Shown: in pieces, positions 1-7,919 of the stretch
How positions within the stretch are numbered: the first letter of the stretch is position 1
Layout of the letters: each line of letters begins with the position of its first letter
Source of the DNA: Saprospiraceae bacterium
GTDB lineage: Bacteria > Bacteroidota > Bacteroidia > Chitinophagales > Saprospiraceae
NCBI GenBank assembly: GCA_027080725.1
Contig: JALWRC010000047.1
Span: forward strand, 15,573-63,777
Direction of reading: 5' to 3'
DNA length: 48,205 bases
Notes under the pieces: generated by a model
The model's database searches: none
Told to the model about the DNA's origin: nothing
Seen by the model: the letters and a program-made list of their open reading frames with translations, nothing else
Program-made: the position numbers and the translations under genes

Positions 1-150
1 AGTTTGTGTTCTGCACTAAAAGAGATATTTTCAGACCCTAAGTGGAATGAAAAAGTATTCGAGATTCTTGAGAGAGAAATATTTCCAAAGAACAATAAAA
101 CAGGCCGTCCGGGTATGGAGATTTGTGCCATATCTAATTTTATTTATTAG
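1..150 (+). pseudogene. ISNCY-type transposase N-terminal remnant (cut by window edge)
   Basis: An open frame enters from the left edge (frame 1) and ends at a TAG at 148-150. Its 49 residues include an F-x-I-L-E-R-E-I-F-P-K segment followed by the GRPGME motif. That order, a 'vF.iLe..i.P...nGRPGMelW' block, is what I know from the N-terminal part of ISNCY-family transposases of Bacteroidota. After GRPGME the expected 'LWkILV' continuation is lost and the frame stops within 11 codons, and no catalytic region follows. I read this as a decayed insertion-sequence scar rather than an active element. It borders an A+T-rich accessory patch. The family assignment is from memory of the motif and could be wrong. 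No terminal inverted repeats can be defined because the left end is outside the window. Confidence 0.5.
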
Positions 151-288
151 AATGGCGAAGTTCTTGATCTTTTGCAAAAGCATCGTGTGTGAGTTGCTAC
201 AAAAGTGGCACAAAATGAACCGATATCACTGGCACGGTTAGACCGAAATATCCAATAGTCTTTCCAGCGAACACTATATACCCATACA

Positions 289-1710
289 TTAATACTTGAA
301 ACTAATCTCGAAAACATTGCCAAACCCAAAACGATATAAGGGAGGAGTACAATAACCAAAATATTCGTTACCTAAATCCTTATAAAGTGTAAAATATTCA
401 TCTGAAATGTCGTTTAATTTTCCTATTCCCACACGATAATTAAATATCAAATTCTCTCTATAAATCGTAAAAAACTCAAAATCTCGCATTCTTATCTTCG
501 GCGTACTCCAACCTTTTTCGACAAGGTGATTCAACTCAATTTTATTGAAGGTTTGATCTAGCACTGCTACAGAAACATAAGGAACTACAACCTTACCGAT
601 ATGCTCGAATTTTTGTTTTTTCGGGTTCAATTCAATCTTCAATTTTCGATTGATAATTTCAGCATTTCTAAATCCGCCTATATAATACTTATCAATCAAC
701 TTTACCTCATCCCCTCCTACAAAAGCATTGTAATACATCAATATATCTTCATTCTCGCGGAGTATGTATGTATTATCCCAGAATATTTCCGTCAAATTGG
801 CATCTTCCGTAAAGCTCTCAATTACATTGTAGGTGCTGTCAATAGGGGAGCAATCTCTTAAACACTTTTCATTGCAATCGGTTGGATCTACATAATTCCT
901 ATAATGCATTTTTTCCCATGCCTTATACAAATCAAACATCACCCTTTTTTTTATGTAGTACAAGTTACTACCATCAGGAGATTTAAAACTTTGGGATAAA
1001 ATTTTGTCTTTGAGTTTACTCCATACTGCTGGGGTGTATTGAGGAAATAAAGAGGAAAGTGGTATTCCCTGAAAACTAGTAAGCTCACCTACATCTAAAA
1101 GGATATAATCTTCGCTAAACTTGACTACAAAAGAAAATTTTGTTGTTCTTCTCAATTGATGCAGTTTATCCTGATAGCCGGAATAATGATAACCGATATA
1201 ATAAGGACCTTGTTCGTCATTTCCTATCGGATCAATTGTTCGTGCATAGACCACAGGAGAAAGGTCAAATACATCCCAATCTACATCATAAAAAATATCG
1301 GGAAGCTTTATTGTAAGCATCTGGTCTTGCACCAACATTGTTTCGATAATGTTGCCTTGGTAGAATGGCCGAATCTCACTATCGATTTCATCCCGGATGT
1401 AATCCTGTAAGGTCTTACATCCATCGACGATATCGCCTTTGTGTAAAGCAAATACAATTTCATTAAAGAAATGGTCGGTTTTATCTCTCGAAATGCGTTG
1501 TAAATATTCTCTCAACTCAACATGTTTCATTGCCTTTGCCAACAACTTGGAAAAGGCCAATCTGTTGGTGAACAAATGCTTATTCCCCTCATCAATACCG
1601 TCAATTAACGTTGAGATATCCTGATAATCAAATGGCCGCGTAACATAGTGCTTACACGACGATAAACTCAGAACAAAAACAGCGATGAAGAACTTGAATG
1701 TGTGGTTCAT
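289..1710 (-). CDS. Hypothetical lipoprotein, paralogue of the next gene
   Basis: A 473-residue protein with a lipoprotein signal peptide: a short hydrophobic stretch ending in a lipobox LSSC with Cys19 as the predicted lipidated residue. It is therefore expected in the periplasm or the outer membrane. No known domain is recognised. The first ~170 residues match the neighbouring lipoprotein (1773-3308) in order: an F-S-(R/K)-x-L segment, a helical stretch with a charged L-x-x-(F/Y)-(I/L) pattern, then a 'LPDxFxDVDW...SPVVYA' segment against 'IPDKFANIIW...TPAVVYY'. The C-terminal halves diverge. The coding sequence is clearly richer in A+T than the housekeeping genes further right, and a transposase scar lies just beyond its 3' end. 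Function unknown. Confidence 0.8.
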   Translation of the reverse strand: MNHTFKFFIAVFVLSLSSCKHYVTRPFDYQDISTLIDGIDEGNKHLFTNRLAFSKLLAKAMKHVELREYLQRISRDKTDHFFNEIVFALHKGDIVDGCKTLQDYIRDEIDSEIRPFYQGNIIETMLVQDQMLTIKLPDIFYDVDWDVFDLSPVVYARTIDPIGNDEQGPYYIGYHYSGYQDKLHQLRRTTKFSFVVKFSEDYILLDVGELTSFQGIPLSSLFPQYTPAVWSKLKDKILSQSFKSPDGSNLYYIKKRVMFDLYKAWEKMHYRNYVDPTDCNEKCLRDCSPIDSTYNVIESFTEDANLTEIFWDNTYILRENEDILMYYNAFVGGDEVKLIDKYYIGGFRNAEIINRKLKIELNPKKQKFEHIGKVVVPYVSVAVLDQTFNKIELNHLVEKGWSTPKIRMRDFEFFTIYRENLIFNYRVGIGKLNDISDEYFTLYKDLGNEYFGYCTPPLYRFGFGNVFEISFKY

Positions 1711-1724
1711 TATACTGAATTTAA

Positions 1725-1757
1725 AATCAGCAAAATGGCTAAACCATTCTGCTGATT
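1725..1757 (-). terminator. Hairpin between the two lipoprotein genes
   Basis: The arms 1725-1738 and 1744-1757 pair at 13 of 14 positions (AATCAGCA / TGCTGATT ends) around a 5-nt loop. On the minus strand the stem is followed by a T-rich stretch (TTTTAAATTC). It lies between the stop of the 1773-3308 gene and the start of 289-1710, so it would separate their transcripts; it looks bidirectional. Confidence 0.5.
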
Positions 1758-1772
1758 ATTTAAGATACAAAA

Positions 1773-3308
1773 CTAATAATGCAATACATCAACCCCTGTT
1801 TTAACACTAAGTATATTCCCCCAAGCATAATTTAAATACTTTGACTCCTGATCACACCAGTCAATTGGCTCTTGCCCTATAGTAACGATACTTGCTCCTG
1901 TTATAGTTGTGGAAGATTGAACCTTTTTGGAATCTGTAAAACTCCATCCACCACCAGCGTTCACTTTTTCATAAAATGGCACAGAAAAATCTACTTTCAA
2001 AGTTGAACTTGTTGACACAGACGATCCATGTGTTGAAGATGTCGACACTTCATCTACCTCAACTATTTCCAACATAAAATACTTACCTACATCATCTAAG
2101 TACCACCTTGAGTCTGTAGCCTCAAAGAAATATCGACTATTTACAGGAATGGAATAATGTAAGACTTTACCGGGACTTACGAGCTCCCAATAGCCACAAC
2201 CATCAGTATTTCCGGAAAGAATGTCACGATCGTCACAATCACTTAGATCTGGCACCCATTTATATTTTGGCGGTTTATATAAATCAGTTACTCTTGCAAA
2301 ATAAGTTCGTTTGTGTGAAATCTTAGAACCATTCTTTGCATGAGCCCAAAAGAAAATAAAAGCAAAATATTTCTCTCCCCCAGGCTGATTATTTACATAA
2401 TCAACAGCATCAACTGACTGAAATCCAAATCCTTCATAGTAATTGTACGTATAATGTTGGTCATCTACATCACGAATTGGTTCTGTTAAGCAAAGTGGAG
2501 GTGTAGGAGGAGGGGAGGTGTCATCATCAAGGTCATTAATTTTCGAGCAACCGTTGATAATATCATACATCCTATGAACTTCAAAAATTACTCTATTACT
2601 GTATTTTTTACAATTATCAGTAATGGTATTTATATAATCATCAAATGACTGCTTGCATGAATCCGATAGATCACCAATGAAATCTTGAATTTTCAATCCG
2701 CCATTATTCAAAGTCCCGGAGTTCAAATCAAGTTCAAGATATCCTTCTGCTGGTGTCAGTTCCAAATAATATATTGTTTTATCTCTTGAGAAATATTCAG
2801 TTTGAATAATTGAACCATTAGCTGTGATTATTGTATCTGGAGTGTAATAGACAACTGCCGGCGTTTTTATAACCTCATTAATATTCCAAATAATATTTGC
2901 AAACTTATCAGGAATACGTACACTAAAAGTGGGTAATTGGGATAAGATATTAGATATAACTTCATTACTCCCTTGTCCGTTCGAATAATATCTCACCAAT
3001 GAATCTAAAGACTCTTCAAATGTAACTCCCAAACCAATTTCTTCCGACCTGATACAATTAATCAGCAACTCTTTAAATCCAACATTCTGATTGTCAATAG
3101 ATCTTTCCTTTATAAAGCTTCTTAAATACCTGTTTAGGACTAATCCCCTTGACAAGGCTCTAGAGAAAACGCTAATATCATCTAGAACATCATAATTACC
3201 TTCACGTAAAAGCGATTTAGACGAAATGTCAAACTTATTAACCCTGTCTTCTTTTGAGCATGAAATCGAAATGAACAGAATGATTATGTATAAAAATAAA
3301 TTTCTCAT
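1773..3308 (-). CDS. Hypothetical lipoprotein with DDDTSPPPTPP linker
   Basis: A 511-residue protein with a lipoprotein signal peptide ending in ISISC (Cys17). It shares an N-terminal region with the downstream lipoprotein 289-1710: an F-S-R-A-L segment near residue 48, a helical region, and 'SVRIPDKFANIIW' near residue 130. Around residue 267 it has a low-complexity linker, DDDTSPPPTPP, that separates this shared region from a unique, probably beta-rich C-terminal part. That part contains Ser/Thr runs (VSTSSTHGSS and similar) and several Cys residues. No catalytic motif is evident. Base composition is A+T-rich like its paralogue. It is probably an exported surface protein that arose by duplication; its function is not known. 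Confidence 0.8.
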   Translation of the reverse strand: MRNLFLYIIILFISISCSKEDRVNKFDISSKSLLREGNYDVLDDISVFSRALSRGLVLNRYLRSFIKERSIDNQNVGFKELLINCIRSEEIGLGVTFEESLDSLVRYYSNGQGSNEVISNILSQLPTFSVRIPDKFANIIWNINEVIKTPAVVYYTPDTIITANGSIIQTEYFSRDKTIYYLELTPAEGYLELDLNSGTLNNGGLKIQDFIGDLSDSCKQSFDDYINTITDNCKKYSNRVIFEVHRMYDIINGCSKINDLDDDTSPPPTPPLCLTEPIRDVDDQHYTYNYYEGFGFQSVDAVDYVNNQPGGEKYFAFIFFWAHAKNGSKISHKRTYFARVTDLYKPPKYKWVPDLSDCDDRDILSGNTDGCGYWELVSPGKVLHYSIPVNSRYFFEATDSRWYLDDVGKYFMLEIVEVDEVSTSSTHGSSVSTSSTLKVDFSVPFYEKVNAGGGWSFTDSKKVQSSTTITGASIVTIGQEPIDWCDQESKYLNYAWGNILSVKTGVDVLHY

Positions 3309-3322
3309 AATTATTAAGTTTT

Positions 3323-3352
3323 AAAATTTAGAAATCAAAAACATTCTTCCAA
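3323..3352 (-). promoter_or_regulatory. Candidate promoter of the 1773-3308 lipoprotein
   Basis: On the minus strand a TTG (complement of CAA 3350-3352) is followed after 19 nt by TAAATTTT (3330-3323), a 7 of 8 match to the Bacteroidota -7 element TAnnTTTG. It lies just upstream of the ATG at 3308, leaving a very short leader. Confidence 0.35.
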
Positions 3353-3454
3353 TTTTAAAACCCATTTAATAGTACGGCGGATTGGATGGGGTAAAATTCC
3401 AATCTGCCTGAGGCTGTTTTATTCGGTTTACATAATAATCGGAATATCCTTTTT

Positions 3455-3547
3455 GTAAGGTGTAAGGTGTAAGGTGTAAGGTGTAAGGTGTAAGGTGTAA
3501 GGTGTAAGGTGTAAGGTGTAAGGTGTAAGGTGTAAGGTGTAAGGTGT
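3455..3547. repeat. Heptamer tandem repeat, 13.3 copies of GTAAGGT
   Basis: Ninety-three bases of perfect head-to-tail repetition of a 7-bp unit (GTAAGGT, equivalently AAGGTGT), with no interruption. It lies in the 611-bp gap between the divergently transcribed lipoprotein gene and the aldolase gene, about 100 bp upstream of the candidate lipoprotein promoter and about 300 bp upstream of the aldolase promoter. It has no spacers, so it is not a CRISPR array. Copy-number change would alter the spacing of upstream sites but not any reading frame. Apart from this array and the promoters I see nothing else in 3309-3919. Confidence 0.97.
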
Positions 3548-3853
3548 CATATTAATTAAAATATTTATGGTGCTAAGATATGAAAACTTTTGATATCTTT
3601 AAAATTATACTTAAATAAAATTATAATATTGCAAACTTTAACATTTTAGCCATACAATATACTAATCTGTACATCTCTTTGCTTTCAAGGGGAAATTTTA
3701 TTTTGGCGAAACCATTTGTATTATAAACTGCACTTTTCATGACAACGCTTTTAGGGGATGGCCTCTTTCGCAGAGCGTTTTAAAGGACTAAAAGGCAGGA
3801 GAAATATCTACTCTTTTCATACCATTTTTTATTTATCGACGTTTAACGTATTA

Positions 3854-3880
3854 TTGCGGAGAAATATATGTGTATTTTTG
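3854..3880 (+). promoter_or_regulatory. Promoter of the fructose-bisphosphate aldolase gene
   Basis: TTG at 3854-3856, 16-nt spacer, and a perfect TAnnTTTG (TATTTTTG) at 3873-3880. This predicts a transcript start near 3887, inside a longer upstream open frame, and so supports the ATG at 3920 as the real start. Confidence 0.6.
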
Positions 3881-3919
3881 CCATCTGATAGCCAACAATT
3901 TCATGCAAAAACAAAAAAT

Positions 3920-4996
3920 ATGTCTAAAACCAAATTTCGACCCGGTGTATTATTTGGTGACGAACTGACCGAACTCTTTCGTTATGCCAATGAGAATAAC
4001 TTTGCGATCCCTGCCGCTAACGTGATCGGGACGGACTCCGTCAATGGGGTCATGGAAGCCGCCAAAGCGGTCAACTCTCCGGTAATTATCCAATTTTCCA
4101 ATGGGGGCGCATCCTTCTACGCGGGCAAAGGACTGGATAACACCGGCCAAAAGGCGGCAATCATGGGGGCCATTGCCGGTGCTACACATGTTCATACATT
4201 GGCCAAAGCCTATGGGGTGAGTGTGGTGCTGCATACGGATCATTGTTCGAAAAAACTATTACCCTGGATTGAGGGGCTGGTGTCTTTTGGTGAAAGTTTT
4301 TATGCCGCCAATGGACATCCCCTATTTAGTTCGCATATGTTGGACTTATCGGAGGAGGACCTGGAAGAGAATCTCGAAATTTCTGCGTCCTTTTTGAAGC
4401 GCATGTCCAAGATCGGTATGCTACTGGAGATAGAACTGGGTGTTACGGGCGGAGAAGAAGACGGCGTGGACAACACCGGCGTGGACAACGCCTTGCTATA
4501 CACTCAGCCGGAAGAGGTGGCACGGGCTTATGAGGTACTGTCGGAGATAAGTGACCGGTTTACCATTGCGGCTGCTTTTGGCAATGTGCATGGGGTCTAT
4601 AAACCGGGCAATGTCACTTTGACACCGGAGATATTGAAGAATTCGCAAGACTATATCCAGGAGAAATACAAGACCGGAGACAATCCAGTCAATTTTGTCT
4701 TCCATGGGGGGTCGGGTTCCAGCCGGGAGGATATACGCAAAGCGATCGAGTACGGAGCCATCAAAATGAACATTGATACCGATTTGCAATGGGCGTTTGC
4801 CAATGGAGTCCGCGGTTATTTTGACGAGTTTGCGCCTTATCTCCAATCCCAAATCGGCAATCCGGACGGAGACGACAAACCCAATAAAAAGTTCTATGAC
4901 CCTCGCAAATGGCTGAGGGTAGGAGAGGAGCATTTTGTCGCCCGTCTCAAAGAGGCCTTCGAAGACCTCAACTGCGTCAATCGCAATGCAGGGTAG
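3920..4996 (+). CDS. fbaA: Class II fructose-1,6-bisphosphate aldolase
   Basis: Cytosolic zinc enzyme of glycolysis and gluconeogenesis that cleaves fructose-1,6-bisphosphate to dihydroxyacetone phosphate and glyceraldehyde-3-phosphate. The 358 residues match the length of the E. coli FbaA-type (class IIA) enzyme. Visible motifs: HTDHC at 105-109 (catalytic Asp107 and zinc ligand His108), GVTGGEEDG near 174-182, GNVHG with ligand His224, FHGGSGS with ligand His262, and the substrate-binding NIDTD at 284-288. An in-frame open region extends upstream to 3758, but family length and the promoter at 3854-3880 favour the ATG at 3920. The gene stands alone and converges on a T9SS protein gene, with a hairpin between them. 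Confidence 0.97.
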   Translation: MSKTKFRPGVLFGDELTELFRYANENNFAIPAANVIGTDSVNGVMEAAKAVNSPVIIQFSNGGASFYAGKGLDNTGQKAAIMGAIAGATHVHTLAKAYGVSVVLHTDHCSKKLLPWIEGLVSFGESFYAANGHPLFSSHMLDLSEEDLEENLEISASFLKRMSKIGMLLEIELGVTGGEEDGVDNTGVDNALLYTQPEEVARAYEVLSEISDRFTIAAAFGNVHGVYKPGNVTLTPEILKNSQDYIQEKYKTGDNPVNFVFHGGSGSSREDIRKAIEYGAIKMNIDTDLQWAFANGVRGYFDEFAPYLQSQIGNPDGDDKPNKKFYDPRKWLRVGEEHFVARLKEAFEDLNCVNRNAG

Positions 4997-5075
4997 GGGG
5001 TGAAAGGGGAGGAATTGTTCAATTCCGTCGTAATTCCCCAGTTGTTTATATCCTTGTTACCTAAAGTATTAAAAA

Positions 5076-5111
5076 GGCAAAAGAGCAACGTGTCAATACT
5101 GCTCTTTTACC
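5076..5111 (-). terminator. Hairpin between convergent fbaA and the T9SS protein gene
   Basis: AAAAGAGCA (5079-5087) pairs perfectly with TGCTCTTTT (5100-5108), with two more G-C pairs below a mismatch. On the minus strand the stem runs into a T-run (GCCTTTTT), so it fits best as the terminator of 5114-6703. The plus side lacks a T-run. Confidence 0.6.
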
Positions 5112-5113
5112 TA

Positions 5114-6703
5114 TTAATGCAGGACCACTATTTTCTTAGTATCAAATTGTTTTGTACTCGATTGAGGCTGTATGAAATACTCCCCGGGCGGTAGCCCTTC
5201 TACACGGAGAACAGCGTCTTTAGTCCTGTCGAAAGTGTAGGTGCGAAGCTTCCCTCCCTGTACATCTGACAAGATGACTTTGCCGGAAAAAGACGTCCCG
5301 AACGATAATCGTATGCTCCCACTCGACACGGGGTTTTCCAGGATTTTGTAATCTTCAGAACTACTACTCGAAATATCCCCTGTCTTGGTTATCAACCCGA
5401 GGTCTTTGCCATCTATCCGGAGGATATTAATCTGGCGGAAGTCCGGATTCAGTAGGTCTTTACTCGGCTTATAATAGGCATGACAGACCAGTAAAAGATC
5501 TCCTCCATCCAGCGCATGTACGCTCTCTACTCTGACATTGGGATTGGGTGCCAGCATATCCAAGGTGCGTAGGTGGGAGATCTGACCTTGATAATCCGCC
5601 TTGTAGAATATCATCCTGGAAGGATTTGTAGTCGTAGTCACGTATAGGTATCCCGGCTCGTTTTTGAGCTTGGTGTATTGGGTGCGCGAAGTGTTAAACT
5701 CTGAAATCCAGGGGATTTTCCCTACAAGATTCCATCGGTGGTCAAAAAGTAAGTTGCTGTTATCCGTAGGACTTTCACCATCTACCCTTAAAATATTATA
5801 AAATTCGTCATCTGCGGAGATGAGGTAGAAGGTGGTAGCCGGCGCTACTTTATCCATGAGGTCAACGGTGCGCACGCGCTTCCAGTCCGTATCGTAATAA
5901 TGCGCTTGCAGGAGGAAGGAGTCTTCTACAAACCGATTGTTTTCATACTTGATATTGTGAAACAAAGTCACTAAGGAATCCGGGTGAATGCGGATAATTT
6001 GATTGGAGGAACCTCTAGTGTACTTCGTTTCCGGTGCTTGGTATAAAGTGTCGAGTAATTTAGTGCCATCCTCTTGCATGTAGATATTTCTAAAGTCTAC
6101 ACTTCCATAATTTAAAATGTATAGATAATTATTGGTGGGTATTGGGAGAATTCGTACAGAGGGCCAAATGGGGGACCAATATATGTGTGCTATGGTGGTG
6201 TCCATTTTATCCCCAAACCGGTAGTCGATGAGTTCTCCGGAAGCGGTATCGTAGGTTCGCTTTACAAAGGTCCCGTCTGACCAGAGGTATCCGGTAAAGC
6301 GAGGAGGTTTAGCGGCGCGAAACCCGAGTACTACGAGATGCCCATCATCATCGATGTAGTGCTCCTGGGGGATTTCCCTTTCATCTGTAGTCCGAAGGTC
6401 GTAGGGTGATGACCAGAGGGTATGCCCATCCAGGAGACTGACTTTTTCGACCAGTCCGCCCTGCCAGCTGTTTTTGTAATTGATGTAGGTCTTGTAAAAG
6501 GCATCTTTTGTGATGATGGTTTGGAGGATGGAACGGTCCAGGTGTTGGACTCCGTTGTATTCCGGGACACCGATATAGGTGGAGTCCACGACGATATGAT
6601 TCCATTTTGGAGTATAATCCTTAAAGCGCACGGCATGATCGGAGATTTGGCCGGTAATGTGCAAGGAACAAAGGAGTAAAGGGAGGAGTAACAATCTTTT
6701 CAT
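5114..6703 (-). CDS. T9SS-exported protein, probable beta-propeller-like repeats
   Basis: A 529-residue secreted protein. Residues 1-19 are a Sec signal peptide (hydrophobic LLLLPLLLCSL core, ending in TGQ). The last ~75 residues look like a type IX secretion sorting domain: an 'LENPVSSG' start, alternating beta strands, 'VEGLPPGEYFIQ' and a C-terminal 'KKIVVLH'. It should cross the outer membrane and be released or anchored at the surface. The middle is rich in short repeated beta segments with Asp, Trp and Tyr (for example LWSSPYD, RTYDTASGEL, LLFDHRWNLVGK), as in secreted propeller-type proteins, but no Pfam-level family can be named by eye. It lies downstream of the Cys-rich gene 6783-7655 on the same strand, with a hairpin between them. 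Confidence 0.85.
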   Translation of the reverse strand: MKRLLLLPLLLCSLHITGQISDHAVRFKDYTPKWNHIVVDSTYIGVPEYNGVQHLDRSILQTIITKDAFYKTYINYKNSWQGGLVEKVSLLDGHTLWSSPYDLRTTDEREIPQEHYIDDDGHLVVLGFRAAKPPRFTGYLWSDGTFVKRTYDTASGELIDYRFGDKMDTTIAHIYWSPIWPSVRILPIPTNNYLYILNYGSVDFRNIYMQEDGTKLLDTLYQAPETKYTRGSSNQIIRIHPDSLVTLFHNIKYENNRFVEDSFLLQAHYYDTDWKRVRTVDLMDKVAPATTFYLISADDEFYNILRVDGESPTDNSNLLFDHRWNLVGKIPWISEFNTSRTQYTKLKNEPGYLYVTTTTNPSRMIFYKADYQGQISHLRTLDMLAPNPNVRVESVHALDGGDLLLVCHAYYKPSKDLLNPDFRQINILRIDGKDLGLITKTGDISSSSSEDYKILENPVSSGSIRLSFGTSFSGKVILSDVQGGKLRTYTFDRTKDAVLRVEGLPPGEYFIQPQSSTKQFDTKKIVVLH

Positions 6704-6728
6704 GTTGAATGTGTTTTGAGTTATAAAT

Positions 6729-6763
6729 CGGCTTGTCCTCTCTATTTCTAAAAGGACAAGCCG
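6729..6763 (-). terminator. Intergenic hairpin downstream of the Cys-rich gene
   Basis: CGGCTTGTCCT (6729-6739) pairs perfectly with AGGACAAGCCG (6753-6763), an 11-bp stem with a 13-nt loop. It lies between two same-strand genes. No strong T-run follows on the minus strand, so it may act as a weak terminator or an mRNA-stability element. Confidence 0.5.
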
Positions 6764-6782
6764 GTGTGATTATGAATTATAA

Positions 6783-7655
6783 TTAGAAGCAATGAACAAA
6801 ACAGCCAATTGACGAATATCCTTCATCACAGTACATTCCGGGTCCGTTACAAGAAATTGAAGGTGTTTCTATATTAGGTTGTCCCTTTAGTACTTTTTGT
6901 TGCCCGACATCCCAACAGTATTGGGTGGTTCTTTTACAGCATGCTGTCCCACAGGCTATAATGTATGAGTCAAAAGGTAAAAACCTAATACAGAATCGTC
7001 CACAAGACGCTTCATAAAATTCTGCAACTGCAATATAATTTGGGTTTCCGCATTTAAATAGTGTTTGAAAGTCTGTTACAAAATCTTCCATTTCAAGCCA
7101 TTCAGATGCATCTCGGGCCTTTCTTCTGAAGTCCTCCATTGTATTAAGTAAAGTGGTAGTATCTCCATTATCTGCGAGATTTTTCCATGACAGGAGGAGT
7201 GAATCACATCCACCATCATCATTGGGCTCGGCATCAAAATTATCAAAAACAACATAAGATGTTAATACATTATTTACCGCCTTCGAGCATACCCACAGAT
7301 CATAAGTGACATGTGCCTTGCAGGCTCCACAACCGATATCGATGATCGTATCGACCTGTTTGACAAAGGCACAGTTGTCTTTACCTGTCGAGTCAAAACA
7401 TGGACTGGGAGTGGGAATTTGTCCTGAATTGTTGCCATAATAGGACTTGATGTCGTTGAGGAGACGATTAGCCGGCAGAACATCATTTGTGGTTGTTTGT
7501 TGCATCTGCTGATGATCGCCGATGATTTTTGAAGATTTTTCACACCGCCATAGCACAATGAAGGCAAAAAATGCTAAAAATAAAATTTTGCTTAAATGTC
7601 GATTTGCTGGGGGGGGGGGCGTCACGTGCCGAAAAAATGAAATTAAATTTTTCAT
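6783..7655 (-). CDS. Cys-rich exported protein with poly-G-encoded Pro tract
   Basis: A 290-residue protein of unknown function. Residues 1-22 contain a PPPP tract encoded by an 11-G run (7609-7619). A single hydrophobic segment (ILFLAFFAFIVLW) follows and then an Arg-Cys, so export as a membrane-anchored protein or lipoprotein is likely. The exported part holds 18 cysteines, including GCGAC, ACCKR and closely spaced Cys near the C-terminus, which suggests several disulfides. No domain is recognised. The hydrophobic segment sits unusually far from the start because of the tract. A change of one or two G would shift the frame and abolish the product, which makes this a candidate phase-variable gene. 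The start at 7655 is the first ATG in frame, and the region above it up to 7919 is non-coding. Confidence 0.65.
   Translation of the reverse strand: MKNLISFFRHVTPPPPANRHLSKILFLAFFAFIVLWRCEKSSKIIGDHQQMQQTTTNDVLPANRLLNDIKSYYGNNSGQIPTPSPCFDSTGKDNCAFVKQVDTIIDIGCGACKAHVTYDLWVCSKAVNNVLTSYVVFDNFDAEPNDDGGCDSLLLSWKNLADNGDTTTLLNTMEDFRRKARDASEWLEMEDFVTDFQTLFKCGNPNYIAVAEFYEASCGRFCIRFLPFDSYIIACGTACCKRTTQYCWDVGQQKVLKGQPNIETPSISCNGPGMYCDEGYSSIGCFVHCF
7609..7619. repeat. Homopolymeric tract of 11 G (C on the coding strand)
   Basis: Eleven consecutive G on the plus strand, inside codons of the first 20 residues of the 6783-7655 gene. Tracts of this length are prone to slipped-strand mispairing and to sequencing error. 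Confidence 0.95.
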
Positions 7656-7867
7656 AATGAATAAATTTAAAGAGGTTAGAGAATAAAATTCTGCTTAGCG
7701 AAATAGGAATACGGTGGGCTTGAAGCAAATATAGTGAAAATTTTTGTTTTTCATAATGAAATTTTCAATTATATCGTAAGCGCTCAATCCTAAAGTGGAT
7801 TGTACAAAGAGATCGTCCCCACTCCCCAAAACTCCCCCAATGTTAACTTTACATGAAGTTTTAATTT

Positions 7868-7902
7868 TTGCTATGTGGTCACCGATCCCGGTCATACCTT
7901 TG
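7868..7902 (+). promoter_or_regulatory. Candidate promoter of the phosphate transporter gene
   Basis: TACCTTTG at 7895-7902 is a perfect TAnnTTTG, with a TTG at 7868-7870. The spacer of 24 nt is slightly long. A start just after 7902 would exclude the upstream GTG at 7875 and leave a short leader to the ATG at 7920. Confidence 0.45.
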
Positions 7903-7919
7903 TGCAAAACTTAATTGGT

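Noticed and set aside
3455-3547. Possible CRISPR array
   Set aside because: The heptamers abut directly with no spacers and there are no cas genes.
3758-3919. Upstream extension of the aldolase gene (54 extra codons)
   Set aside because: The extra residues have no counterpart in the family and the promoter at 3854-3880 falls inside them.
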